Shown here piece by piece: positions 23,087 to 31,936 of a stretch of DNA of 39,343 bases. A program made the translations under genes and the position numbers. Numbering within the stretch: the first letter of the stretch is position 1; each line of letters opens with the position of its first letter. Below the pieces are notes generated by a model. It saw only the letters and a program-made list of their open reading frames with translations, was not told the DNA's origin and made no database searches. Location of the stretch: the NCBI GenBank assembly GCA_003559575.1, contig PWKZ01000202.1, forward strand, positions 1 through 39,343, written 5' to 3'. This DNA comes from Bradymonadales bacterium. Its GTDB lineage: Bacteria; Myxococcota_A; UBA9042; PWKZ01.

Positions 23087-24499
23087 ATGGCGAATGAATA
23101 CAATGCGCCCAGGGCCAAGGCCAAGATCATAGCGACTCTCGGCCCTGCCTCGGAGCGCTCGGAGACGATCCGGGCGCTCATCGAGGCCGGGGTCGATTGT
23201 TTCCGGTTCAACTTCTCACACGGTAGCCGCGAGGGCCACGCCAAAGCCGCCGCGCGTGTCCGCGCGAGCGATCCCACCGGGCGCGTCGCCATCCTGGCCG
23301 ACCTACAGGGTCCGCGCATCCGAATAGGATCGCTCCCGGCGCCGATCAGGGTGAAGGCCGGAGACGCGCTGACCATAACCACCGGATCGCCCACGCCGGG
23401 TCAAGTGCCGACCTCCTACGAGAGGTTGGCCGATGACGTGGCGGCCGGCGACCGGCTGCTGGTGGACGGTGGGCTGATGGAGCTGCGAGTGGTCGCGGTC
23501 GACGGCGGGCTCGTGCGTTGCAGGGCGGTGACGGCAGGCGAGATCGGCGCGAACAAGGGATTGAATCTCCCGGGGGTGGTCGTCAGCGCGCCGACACTGA
23601 GCGACAAGGACATTGAAGACGCGGCGGCGGCGTTATCGTTCGGCGCCGATTACTTGGCGCTGTCATTTGTGCGCGGGCCGGAAGACATTCTGCGGCTCCG
23701 CGCCGCTCTCGGCGACTCCGACGTGCCCATCGTGGCCAAGATTGAGCGGGCCGAAGCGGTCGCAGAGTTCGAGCCGATCCTCGAGGTCGCCGACGGAGTG
23801 ATGGTGGCACGCGGTGATCTCGGGGCCGAGGTGCCGCTCGAGACTCTCCCCGGGATCCAAAAAAAGATAATCGCTCTCGCCAACACGAGATGCAAACCGG
23901 TCATCATCGCCACCGAGATGCTGCAGAGCATGACCACGAGCCCGCGGCCGACACGGGCCGAGGCCTCAGACGTGGCCAACGCGATTCTCGACGGCACCGA
24001 CGCCGTGATGCTCTCGGGCGAGACAGCCATCGGCCACTACCCGCTTCGGGTGGTAGATGTAATGGGGCGCATCTCACGGGAGGCCGAAAAGAGTCGCCGG
24101 CTGTTCAAGCCGCCGACGCGTCACGCGAGCGAGCTCGTCTCGTTTGCCGCCGCGGTGGCCGACGCTGCCTGCGCCGCCGCCGCCGAGTTGGCGGCGAAAG
24201 CCATCGTTGTGTTCACGATCTCCGGGCAGACTGCGTGGCTGGTGGCTCAGCGCCGCCCCGAAGCGTCCGTCGTCGCGCTCACGCCGCACGCGCAGACGAT
24301 GCGGCGCCTGGCGTTGGCCTGGGGGGTGACCCCCATTCTGCAGCCGTTGGTCGAGGACAGCGCCGAAATGGTCAAGCGCGCCGATTACACGCTGAAAGAG
24401 GCCGGATTGATTCGCGCCGGCGAGGTGATAGTGATAGTCGGCGGGCAGGGGCCGCTGTCGGGCACCACCAACTTCACCAAAATGCACACCGTCAGGTAA
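23087..24499 (+). CDS. pyk: Pyruvate kinase
   Basis: Pyruvate kinase transfers phosphate from phosphoenolpyruvate to ADP at the end of glycolysis. The 470 residues include KIIATLGPAS, FRFNFSHG, the catalytic Lys in VAKIERAEA, the metal-binding MVARGDLGAE and the signature PTRAEASDVANAILDGTDAV. The C-terminal effector domain is complete and ends GTTNFTKMHTV, as in the family. The start is ATG 23087, preceded by GAGAGAGAGG; an upstream in-frame TTG is less likely. It is a single-gene unit, divergent from tupA. A half copy of the intergenic palindromic element begins right at its stop codon. Confidence 0.97.
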   Translation: MANEYNAPRAKAKIIATLGPASERSETIRALIEAGVDCFRFNFSHGSREGHAKAAARVRASDPTGRVAILADLQGPRIRIGSLPAPIRVKAGDALTITTGSPTPGQVPTSYERLADDVAAGDRLLVDGGLMELRVVAVDGGLVRCRAVTAGEIGANKGLNLPGVVVSAPTLSDKDIEDAAAALSFGADYLALSFVRGPEDILRLRAALGDSDVPIVAKIERAEAVAEFEPILEVADGVMVARGDLGAEVPLETLPGIQKKIIALANTRCKPVIIATEMLQSMTTSPRPTRAEASDVANAILDGTDAVMLSGETAIGHYPLRVVDVMGRISREAEKSRRLFKPPTRHASELVSFAAAVADAACAAAAELAAKAIVVFTISGQTAWLVAQRRPEASVVALTPHAQTMRRLALAWGVTPILQPLVEDSAEMVKRADYTLKEAGLIRAGEVIVIVGGQGPLSGTTNFTKMHTVR

Positions 24500-24553
24500 T
24501 TCGGTTTGTTTCCTTGCAGATGCACGCGCCTCCGCACTCTCGGCCCTCGGGAC
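24499..24553 (+). repeat. Right half of the palindromic intergenic element
   Basis: Starting at the pyk stop, the sequence TTCGGTTTGTTTCCTTGCAG and onward matches the right arm of the elements at 28264, 34581 and 39183, including the GCGCCTC...CTCGG...CGGGAC pattern. No left half is seen, although the pyk end TTCACCAAAATGC resembles the corresponding left-side TTCACCAAATCG. It lies between convergent genes and could act as a terminator. Confidence 0.6.
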
Positions 24554-24563
24554 GAGCCGACGA

Positions 24564-26762
24564 TTATGGAGTAGTGGGCCCGGTCGGGACTCGAAACAGG
24601 TAGCTCTCCTGAGACACTCCCGACGAGTGCAGGTTCAAGTCCTCCATCAGGAAGTCCTCCCCGTAGTCGAATGGTTTGTCGCGGGCTCCCATGTAGTAGG
24701 CGTTTACCTCCACCTCGAGGACATCTGCGTCGTAGCGCTGGTTCACTTTTTGGTGCTCGCCGGTGGGCGCCGGGTTCCTCAAGATCGGTTGGTTGGGAGC
24801 GCCCGGGGGGAGCGCCGGCAGGTGAAGCTCATGGCGGTCCCCCGGTACGAACAGCTCCCACAGCACGCGCGAACTCGGGCCGCCGATGCTGAACCCTTTG
24901 AAAAGTGGGTTCGGGGGGGCCGGCACCATGTAGTTCAGTCTCACCACGAAGAGATCGGGATCGCGGCCGCCGTCGCCGCGCTGCCCGTCGGGAGTGATCC
25001 CCCAGGCGATACGCCGATCGGGCGACATCTCTCCGGCGACGGTGTCGAGTGGCGCCCCCGTGGGCGGGGGGGGCGGGTCGACGCCGTATGGCAGCCGCGG
25101 CCAGACGGCGGGGTCGCTGTAGTCGATCCCATCGGGCGGCCCTAGCTGGTGGCGGATGACGGTGGAGATCCCCGGTGGATCGGCGCCGTTTTGGGCGCTG
25201 CGTCCCGCCAAGCCGACCACCAACGGGTCAAGCTCCAACCCCAGCTCCTGCAAGACTGGATCCTGTGGGGTTGGGAACACCACGGTGGTGGGGTTGCTGA
25301 AGCCGTCGCGGTTGTAGCTGCCGTCCACGTCGACGAAGATGAACCCCTTGCCGGTATCGAAGACCGGCAACATCAGCGCGTTGGGGAGGTTCATGCCGGT
25401 CAGCGGATCGGGCGGCAGCCCGCCGAGAGTGACCTCGATGGCCCCGGCGCCCTCGATCAGATCGACTCGCAGCTCGAGATCTATCTCGGTCTCCTGGCCG
25501 GCGCGCACTTCCACCTCCTTGAGCCCCAGGGCGCGGCTGCGGAAACTCAACTGGTATGGGTCGCGCATGGTGTCCACGACGCCGGTGGCTTCGCCTGCCA
25601 ACGCGAACAGCAGGTAGCGCCCGGGCAACAGCCCGGAGAGGCGGTAGGTGGGTTCGCCGAGATCCCAGTGGACCACCATGTTTGACGGGAAGATGTCGGT
25701 CGTACCGGTGGCGTCCTCGAGATTCTTGGGGGGCTCGAGGACCGAGCCGGCGCTCATGGATGAGAGCGGCACGTTGCGCAACGCGATCTGGACTATCGCC
25801 ACGTTGAGCCAGCCCGTCAGCGGGTTGTTGTTCTCACGCGGAAACGGCGGCAGGCCAAACTCGCCGTCAAAGCCCAACACCTTGCCGGTGATGTGACCGA
25901 CGCGCTCGTCGTCGCGCCCCGGGATGGGGTCGAGCGCTACGATGGGGACCACCAGGTTGGCGGAGTCGAAATCGAAATAGGTCACATAGCGGGCTCCCTC
26001 GGCGCCAACCGTGACGGTCACCGGTTGGGTCAAGCGGTCATCGTCGAGCAGCAGGACCCCTTGCTCGTCTGTGACGGCGGTGAGGGATTCTCCCGTTGGA
26101 AAATCCACTTGCACGAAGGCGTCGCCATAGGGGGCCGGAGTGAGACCGCGCCAGCCGGCCGACTCCCCCTGGATGGTGATAATTCTCAGTGATCCGTCAA
26201 GCGGCCCGGCGCCCGCGAATTGATCCGGGTTGACCCCCGGCTGGGGCAGCTGCCGCTCGCCCCCGATCTCAATCAGCAGCGAGTCGGAGATCGGTGGTTC
26301 GTATGCCCTGGGGCTTCGATAAGTGACGACGACGGTCGCCAGGCCGCCGCTTGGGGTGGTGAGGTCGGTTTGATATGAACCGGCGCTGTTCTTGGTGATC
26401 GCGCCCAACCGGCCGAACGTGGTCGTCGCGGAGATGTTGCGCACGGCGTTGGTGATTTCAGTGTCGTTCCCTCTCTGCAAGCGAATCTCGATGGGCACAT
26501 GGTACTGGGTGCCGATCGCGAGCGGGGTGCCGGGGGCGAGCTCGATTGTGGGAGTGTCGTCGAGGCGTGGGAACGGATCTTCGCCGTCCAAGAGGCCGTC
26601 GCCGTCAGTGTCGGGGTTGTCGGGATCGGTGCCGAACCTCTCCTCTTGACGGTCGGTGAGACCGTCACCGTCACGATCCGGTCCGATTCGATCCTGGACG
26701 CAGGCCGTCACGAGCAAACAAGCGAAGAGAGCGCCCAGAAGGGGAGGGACAGTGGGGTGCAT
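24564..26762 (-). CDS. Large outer-surface lipoprotein with a thrombospondin-3-like calcium motif
   Basis: A 732-residue exported protein of unknown function. The signal peptide ends in the lipobox LLVTAC (Cys20). A calcium-binding segment follows (about 25-60) with DRDGDGLTDRQEE and DTDGDGLLDGEDPFP, then beta-rich carboxypeptidase-regulatory or Ig-like segments (GVLLLDDDRL, YRLSGLLPGRYLLFAL, VEVRAGQETEIDLEL) and a Pro-rich stretch. No catalytic motif is recognised. An upstream in-frame extension exists, but ATG 26762 has AGAGG before it and starts a clean signal peptide. It lies 104 bases downstream of the FadL-like gene and may share its promoter. The role is probably structural or adhesive at the cell surface. 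Confidence 0.82.
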   Translation of the reverse strand: MHPTVPPLLGALFACLLVTACVQDRIGPDRDGDGLTDRQEERFGTDPDNPDTDGDGLLDGEDPFPRLDDTPTIELAPGTPLAIGTQYHVPIEIRLQRGNDTEITNAVRNISATTTFGRLGAITKNSAGSYQTDLTTPSGGLATVVVTYRSPRAYEPPISDSLLIEIGGERQLPQPGVNPDQFAGAGPLDGSLRIITIQGESAGWRGLTPAPYGDAFVQVDFPTGESLTAVTDEQGVLLLDDDRLTQPVTVTVGAEGARYVTYFDFDSANLVVPIVALDPIPGRDDERVGHITGKVLGFDGEFGLPPFPRENNNPLTGWLNVAIVQIALRNVPLSSMSAGSVLEPPKNLEDATGTTDIFPSNMVVHWDLGEPTYRLSGLLPGRYLLFALAGEATGVVDTMRDPYQLSFRSRALGLKEVEVRAGQETEIDLELRVDLIEGAGAIEVTLGGLPPDPLTGMNLPNALMLPVFDTGKGFIFVDVDGSYNRDGFSNPTTVVFPTPQDPVLQELGLELDPLVVGLAGRSAQNGADPPGISTVIRHQLGPPDGIDYSDPAVWPRLPYGVDPPPPPTGAPLDTVAGEMSPDRRIAWGITPDGQRGDGGRDPDLFVVRLNYMVPAPPNPLFKGFSIGGPSSRVLWELFVPGDRHELHLPALPPGAPNQPILRNPAPTGEHQKVNQRYDADVLEVEVNAYYMGARDKPFDYGEDFLMEDLNLHSSGVSQESYLFRVPTGPTTP

Positions 26763-26866
26763 ACCAACCTCTGTATGGTGTATCAGCGGATTGTTGGCCG
26801 GCTGCTTGCTGACGGCTGAATGCTTCAGTCCAGGCAACTTTGCCGGGACTCCGGGTGTGGCGGCCT

Positions 26867-28156
26867 TCAAAACCAGAGCCTCGCGCTCAGGCCGAAGCTG
26901 TATGTGCCGCCGGAGAATTCAATGGTCGGATAACCCGGGTTGCCCACCATGATGCTGTGCTTTTCGAATCCTCGTCGCCAGAGTACCGCCAGTTGGGCGT
27001 GCAAATCGATCTCGAGGCCGCCGGCGCCGTCCCACAAGAGCGCTCGTGGGATCACGAACCCCACACCCGTGGAGATGACGCTGCGGTGGGCGTCGAGGAG
27101 GTTGGTGACGCCGCTCTGGTAGCCCACCGGGCTCATCACGAAGGCGTAGCCGCCGCGCACCGCGAGCCACGACAGAGCGTGCCACTCCAGGCCGGCGCGT
27201 GGGACGAAGACGTCCGCGAATTCGCCGGCGCTCTTGAGGCTCTCGCGTACAATCCCCCCGTCGGAGTCATAGAGGGTGACGTCGGGGCTACTGTAATCAA
27301 ATGACCGGTAACCGTACCATGTGACGTCGACCGTGATGGTCATGAGATTCGCGATGTCGAAGCCGGCGCCGAACGCCACCTGGTGGGGGACAGAGTAGGC
27401 CGGCGCCGCAATCCGGGCCGCGATTGGCGGGAAACCTTCACTGACACTGACGTCCACCGGCAGGGAGACCGAGGTGGCGTGTCCGCCGCGATAGGTGAGC
27501 CCGAGAGTGAGCCATGAGAGCGGAGTGACGAGCACTCCGGCGGTGGGCGCGAAGTTGTATTCTACCTGGACGCGGGTCGAGTTGCGGCTGCGCGAACCCA
27601 GGAGGTCGACCTCCACCTCGCCTTTGACGTTGGGTAATAGCGAGAAGCCGACGCCGAAGGACAGCCAGCTCGTGATGCGCCCCGCAACCCCGGCGGTGAG
27701 CACCAGGCGCCGGTTGCGCGCGTCCCAGAAGGGGAAAGTGAGCGCTTCGTCATCCGGTTGGCGGACGTCATAGAGCCCGTCGTGCGGCAGGGAGGCGGCG
27801 ACAGTCGCAAACAACCGATCCTCGAGTAGACGCCCGAGGGGAATGGGGGTCGCCAGGCCGAGCTGGTAGTGGACGAGCGGTTTGAGATTGGCTTTGCCAT
27901 CGCTGAGGCGCAAGAACTCATCGGCCAGGAGCAGTCCGGTCGCCAGCACAAAAGAGCGAGTTCGCACGGCGGCCGCCGGGTTGTAATAAGCGGCGTCCAC
28001 GTCGGTGGCTCCGGCGGTGGCGCTGCCGCCCATGGCGATCGAGCGTGAGGTGAAGCCGTAGGTGTCGAACGGGTGCGCCATCAGCTCACGCGGCTTGATG
28101 ACCGCCAGCGCCGAGAGAAGGCTCACGAGCACTATCAGGCGAGAGCAAATATGCAT
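26867..28156 (-). CDS. FadL/OmpP1-family outer-membrane transport protein
   Basis: A 429-residue beta-barrel. A signal peptide ends near ELMA. The mature N-terminus carries SIAMGGSATAGATDVDAAYYNPAA, the hallmark of FadL-type hydrophobic-compound channels. Alternating amphipathic strands follow and the last residue is Phe (ARLWF), as needed for barrel insertion. FadL proteins import long-chain fatty acids or aromatic compounds by lateral diffusion; the substrate here is unknown. ATG 28156 is chosen over a 35-residue upstream extension because GGGGGAG precedes it and a signal peptide begins there. A good promoter lies at 28221-28249, directly next to the palindromic element. Confidence 0.88.
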   Translation of the reverse strand: MHICSRLIVLVSLLSALAVIKPRELMAHPFDTYGFTSRSIAMGGSATAGATDVDAAYYNPAAAVRTRSFVLATGLLLADEFLRLSDGKANLKPLVHYQLGLATPIPLGRLLEDRLFATVAASLPHDGLYDVRQPDDEALTFPFWDARNRRLVLTAGVAGRITSWLSFGVGFSLLPNVKGEVEVDLLGSRSRNSTRVQVEYNFAPTAGVLVTPLSWLTLGLTYRGGHATSVSLPVDVSVSEGFPPIAARIAAPAYSVPHQVAFGAGFDIANLMTITVDVTWYGYRSFDYSSPDVTLYDSDGGIVRESLKSAGEFADVFVPRAGLEWHALSWLAVRGGYAFVMSPVGYQSGVTNLLDAHRSVISTGVGFVIPRALLWDGAGGLEIDLHAQLAVLWRRGFEKHSIMVGNPGYPTIEFSGGTYSFGLSARLWF

Positions 28157-28220
28157 CCGGGGCTCCCCCGATAAAATCAGGTGTCGGCCGAAGAGGGAGA
28201 TCGGCCAAATGGTGGCGGCG

Positions 28221-28249
28221 ATCATATTGAAGAGGGGCCGGAGGTTCAA
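28221..28249 (-). promoter_or_regulatory. Promoter of the FadL-like gene
   Basis: On the minus strand, TTGAAC (28249-28244) and TATGAT (28226-28221) are separated by exactly 17 bases, and the -10 box matches 5 of 6 positions. It is the strongest promoter-like sequence in the window, about 65 bases upstream of the gene start and 15 bases from the edge of palindromic element A. Confidence 0.6.
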
Positions 28250-28263
28250 GTGTTCCACCAATC

Positions 28264-28439
28264 CCCTAATTCCCCACCTGCACCGGCATTCGCGCGTCGC
28301 TACGAGGCCATCTGCGGCGTCACCTGCACCGAATTAGTGCTCGACGTAGCGCTGCTACGCCTCTGCCTAATTCGGCTTGTTTCCTTGCAGCTCACCCCGT
28401 CTCGACGCGCTCGGTACTCGGTTTGATGGGGAATTAGGG
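28264..28439 (+). repeat. Palindromic intergenic element, copy A
   Basis: About 176 bases bounded by a perfect 13-bp inverted repeat, CCCTAATTCCCCA (28264-28276) and TGGGGAATTAGGG (28427-28439). Inside, CCGAATTAG (28329) pairs with CTAATTCGG (28367), and the centre is CGTAGC-GCT-GCTACG (28345-28359). The conserved right arm TTGTTTCCTTGCA follows. The outer and inner stems differ in sequence from the copies at 34581 and 39183 but keep pairing. Confidence 0.85.
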
Positions 28440-28444
28440 CAATC

Positions 28445-28608
28445 CCCTAATTCCCCACCTGCACCGGCATTCGCGCGTCGCTACGAGGCCATCTGCGGCG
28501 GCAGCTTCACCGATTCGGTGCTCGAGATAGGCGCTGCGTTTCCCTCAGCCCAAATCGGCTCACTTCCTTGCAGCTCACCCCGTCTCGACGCGCTCGGTGT
28601 TCGGTTGG
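28445..28608 (+). repeat. Palindromic intergenic element, copy B (degraded tandem copy)
   Basis: The first 56 bases are identical to copy A at a 181-base offset, and the right arm (ACTTCCTTGCAGCTCACCCC) is also shared. The middle has diverged: the CGTAGC core is lost and the inner stem is imperfect. No right outer arm is found, so its left arm can pair only with the right arm of copy A. The rest of the gap to 28707 shows nothing recognisable. Confidence 0.8.
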
Positions 28609-28707
28609 TCGCCGGATCGTTCTGAGGAGTCCCGCCAAGTGGCGGCACGTGAATGTGCAAGGAATCAGTCCAACGCAGCCGCGACGTCGAGTACTATTCA
28701 ACAGGCT

Positions 28708-31700
28708 CTACCGGCAATCTTGGCCGACGGTGATGTTGTCGATGTAGACGCCTTCCTTGAAGCCGTAGCCGTTCTCCATGGTATCGACGAACCGGAACCG
28801 GATGCGCACCTCGGAGGACGCGAAGTCGGACAGGTCGACGACGATGGGTACGAACTGTCCTTCCGTATCGAACAGCCTCGTGGTTCGGGTGGTCCACACG
28901 GTGGTCTCGCGCTCGTTGGGGAGTGTTATCACGATCACGTCGAAGTGATCGTACTCGAGCAGCTCTTCAATCTGGGTCCACAGCGAGAAGCTCAAGATTG
29001 GCTGGCTTATCTCGGCGAGATTGATGGGGCCGAACTCGGCGGTCCCACCGGGCCACCTCTCGCCCCCGTCTTCGGGGCGACCGTAGGCCGGGCAGTACTC
29101 GCCCGGGTTGTCCTGGCAGCGGATGTCGGGGTCGCCGAAGTAGAGCGAGTAGGGGGGGCTGGCAAAACGATGGCTGCTCGGCGCCCAGGTGTAACGCGGG
29201 CTGGCGCCCGGCAGGAGCCCGGTGGCGAGGCCCTGGACCGAGCCGTCGTGGAAGGTGGCGGTGAACAGCCGCGGCGCGCAACAGGTGGGGTGCTCGGAGG
29301 TCTCGAGCACGCTGCAGCGCTGGTCGATACACTCGGCCACCGTGCAAGGATCGTTGTCGACGCAGTCCTGGGCCACCTGGCACTCCACCGGTCGCTCGAA
29401 GCACCCCGCGCCGAACATGATGTCGTCCACGAAGACCCCCTCGCCGCCTTCCATATGGTTCCATTCGGTGGCGAATTCGAACTCGAGGCGCACGGTCTGG
29501 CTGCGCCACGGGGACAGATCCACCTCGACGAAGCGGAAGTCGGGCACGGTCGAGCCGCCGAATGAGGCGCCGGTCCATAGTTGGGTGCTCCCGAGGCCGG
29601 TGTGGGCTTTGACCCGGAAGCTGGTGTAGGCCGCCTCGTCGCCGTAGTCCATGTAGGTCCAGAAGCCGGCGAAGATGTCGTCGCGGTCGGGGAGGGTGAT
29701 CTCCGGGGTGCGGGCTACTCCCTGGTGTGAGTTGCCGCTGGCATAGGTCCCGGTGGTCTGGCTGCCGTAGTACATGGAGTACGGCGGGCTGTTGGCGCGC
29801 GCGGCGTTTTCGACCACTTGCCAACCGAGGTTTGGGGACTGGTTTTGGACCTGCCAGCCCTCGAATTCGAACGAAGCCGTACCCCATTCGAAGCCGTTGT
29901 TGGTCCAGACGACTTCGAGCTCGCAGCACTCGGGGGCGGTGGATTGGGTGGTGTGACAGCGGTTCGAGAGGCAGTTGTTGATAGTGCACGGATCGCCGTC
30001 GTCGCAGTCGGCCATCGTGACGCAGCAGCCCGGGATCTCGCTGAAGACACAGTCGCCGTCAATGCAACGCCCCTCCAGGCAGGGGTTGTTCGAGGTGCAG
30101 AAGGCGTCGGTGGTGCAGCAGGGGTTCAACCGGGTGTGGACGCACTCGCCCTCGACGCAACGGTCCTCGGTGCAGACGTCTTGATCGTCACAGTCGTGGT
30201 CGTGGTGACAGCAGCCTTCGATGTAGGCGGTTCGACACCGGTTGTCCTCACAGGTGTTGATGGTGCAGTGGTCGCCGTCGTCGCAGTCGTCTTCGTCGCG
30301 GCAGCAGCCGGGCTCCCAGACGTGTTGGCAGGTCCCGTCGACGCAGGTGTCCTCGGTGCAGGGATTGCCGTCGTCGCAGTCGGCGTCTTCCGCGCAGCAG
30401 GTGTCCTCCACCAAGGGGTTGTAGCACTGTCCCTGCCAGCAGACATTCAGTGTACAGGGGAGCCCGTCGTCGCACTCGAGATCGAGACGGCAACACTCGT
30501 CGCTACCGGAGGTATCGAACACCTGGTAGCAGTGGTTCCGGTTGACCGTGCCGTATTGACCACTGCACTCTTCGGTCAGGCAACACCTGCCGCGGGTGCA
30601 GTCGAGTCCGTCGTCGCAGTGCGCGTCGTTCAAGCAGCAGCCCTCCACCAGGTGGACCGTGGAGCGGCAGCGGTTGGAGCTCAGGCACTCGTTTTTGGTG
30701 CACGGATCGTGATCGTCGCAGTCGCTGTCGGTGAGGCAGCAGTTGGGTTGCTCCTCCGTCTCACGGCACCAGCCGTCAGGGTCGCAGATCGCGTCATGAC
30801 AGACGTAGGCCGCGCTGCAGTCGCCGTCGACCTCGTCGCAGCGCACTCGTGGTGTGCTGTGGCACTGGTACTCGTGGCAGTAACCGCGGTGGCTCGGATC
30901 TGAAGGGTCGTCGCAGTCTGAGTCTCTCCGGCAGCAGTCGTACCCCGGAGGGCTCTCGGTCACCGCGCTGTAGGTGCAGAGGTTGTTGACGCACTCCGAG
31001 GTCGTGCAGGGGTTCTGGTCGTCACAGCCCATCGCCGAGAGGCAGCCGCAGCGGGGATCGTCGGCTCGTCGTGGGTGAGCGCAACTACCGGCGACACAGT
31101 AGTTCCTGGTGCATGCGTCGCCGTCGTCACAGTCGCCATCCTGGGTGCAGCAGCTATCGCCCAGGCTCTCGTGTTGGCAGGTGTGGTCGACACAGCGGTC
31201 GATGGTGCACGGATCGCGGTTGTCGCAGTCGGCGTCGACGGCGCAGCAGCCGGGCTCGAAATAGTTGACACAGCGCAGGTATTCGCAGCGGTTCTCAGAG
31301 CACGGGATGCCGTCGTCGCAGTCTGCGTGGCTCGCGCAACACTCCGGGAGGTCGGCTATTTCGGTCTCGCAGTAGCCGCACCAGCAGGAGTTGAGCGTAC
31401 ATTTCTCGTCGTCGTCGCAGTCGGAGTCGGTGGAGCATTCATCACCAAAGAAATCGCACTGGCACTCGGGCGCGAACTCTGTACATGGGTCGTCCGGATC
31501 ACACGAGCACTCGCCCACCTGCCGGCAGACGCCGTCGTCGTCGCAACGGAATCCCATGTCGCAGTCTTCATCGCGGGTACAGCCGCCGGTCGTCTCCTGG
31601 GAGTCGCCCCCCGTGACGTCTCGGTCGGGTTGTCGAGGCGGGACGCAGACACCGTTGAGACAGATGTGGCCCGACGGGCAGTCATCCAGCGTGGTGCAGC

Positions 31701-31824
31701 CTGTCGGGAGATCATCGCCGGCGTCGCAGCCAACGTTCGAGACAGCCAACCACGCCAGCGCCAAAAGTACGGCCAGCGGACGTGTCGCGCGCGTGAGCGC
31801 GAATAACGAGTACCCCTGTCTCAT
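28708..31824 (-). CDS. Cysteine-repeat surface lipoprotein with two jelly-roll-like domains
   Basis: A 1038-residue exported protein. The signal peptide ends at VSNVGC, a probable but imperfect lipobox. About 17 consecutive cysteine-rich units of roughly 30-45 residues follow, with the pattern CC..D.DCDDGDPCT...C....C. Then come two beta-sandwich domains of MAM or laminin-G-like look (SPPYSMYYGS, SPPYSLYFGD; VFVDDIMFG, VYIDNITVG) separated by one more cysteine unit. The Asp-rich repeats may bind calcium and would be rigid through disulfides. Such proteins are typical of Myxococcota-type genomes and are presumed surface or adhesion factors. ATG 31824 has GGGGAGG 6 bases before it. No enzyme motif is seen. 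Confidence 0.85.
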   Translation of the reverse strand: MRQGYSLFALTRATRPLAVLLALAWLAVSNVGCDAGDDLPTGCTTLDDCPSGHICLNGVCVPPRQPDRDVTGGDSQETTGGCTRDEDCDMGFRCDDDGVCRQVGECSCDPDDPCTEFAPECQCDFFGDECSTDSDCDDDEKCTLNSCWCGYCETEIADLPECCASHADCDDGIPCSENRCEYLRCVNYFEPGCCAVDADCDNRDPCTIDRCVDHTCQHESLGDSCCTQDGDCDDGDACTRNYCVAGSCAHPRRADDPRCGCLSAMGCDDQNPCTTSECVNNLCTYSAVTESPPGYDCCRRDSDCDDPSDPSHRGYCHEYQCHSTPRVRCDEVDGDCSAAYVCHDAICDPDGWCRETEEQPNCCLTDSDCDDHDPCTKNECLSSNRCRSTVHLVEGCCLNDAHCDDGLDCTRGRCCLTEECSGQYGTVNRNHCYQVFDTSGSDECCRLDLECDDGLPCTLNVCWQGQCYNPLVEDTCCAEDADCDDGNPCTEDTCVDGTCQHVWEPGCCRDEDDCDDGDHCTINTCEDNRCRTAYIEGCCHHDHDCDDQDVCTEDRCVEGECVHTRLNPCCTTDAFCTSNNPCLEGRCIDGDCVFSEIPGCCVTMADCDDGDPCTINNCLSNRCHTTQSTAPECCELEVVWTNNGFEWGTASFEFEGWQVQNQSPNLGWQVVENAARANSPPYSMYYGSQTTGTYASGNSHQGVARTPEITLPDRDDIFAGFWTYMDYGDEAAYTSFRVKAHTGLGSTQLWTGASFGGSTVPDFRFVEVDLSPWRSQTVRLEFEFATEWNHMEGGEGVFVDDIMFGAGCFERPVECQVAQDCVDNDPCTVAECIDQRCSVLETSEHPTCCAPRLFTATFHDGSVQGLATGLLPGASPRYTWAPSSHRFASPPYSLYFGDPDIRCQDNPGEYCPAYGRPEDGGERWPGGTAEFGPINLAEISQPILSFSLWTQIEELLEYDHFDVIVITLPNERETTVWTTRTTRLFDTEGQFVPIVVDLSDFASSEVRIRFRFVDTMENGYGFKEGVYIDNITVGQDCR

Positions 31825-31875
31825 GCTTGCCTCCCCAGCATAATCGTCGGCCCATCCCTGCAGAACGAGCCCACG

Positions 31876-31904
31876 ACTATGGCCCCTGGCTCCGGGTCCG
31901 CCAA
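31876..31904 (-). promoter_or_regulatory. Candidate promoter of the cysteine-repeat protein gene
   Basis: On the minus strand, TTGGCG (31904-31899) and CATAGT (31881-31876) are separated by 17 bases, with 4 of 6 matches each. They lie about 50 bases upstream of the gene start, in the 112-base gap after comEC. Confidence 0.42.
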
Positions 31905-31936
31905 TGACCCATATGGCAGATGTTCCACGCATCGCT

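Noticed and set aside
28264-28608. Two direct repeats about 181 bases apart, considered as a CRISPR or IS remnant
   Set aside because: Only two copies, no spacer pattern and no transposase frame; better explained as tandem palindromic elements.
29818-30903. Val/Ala-rich repetitive plus-strand frame inside the cysteine-repeat gene
   Set aside because: Repetitiveness is only the complement of the DCDDGDPCT repeats; the minus-strand reading has signal peptide, domains and ribosome site.
28708-31824. Regular GC-rich repeats that might suggest a CRISPR or DNA tandem array
   Set aside because: Unit length varies and only the protein pattern is conserved; the DNA is coding throughout.
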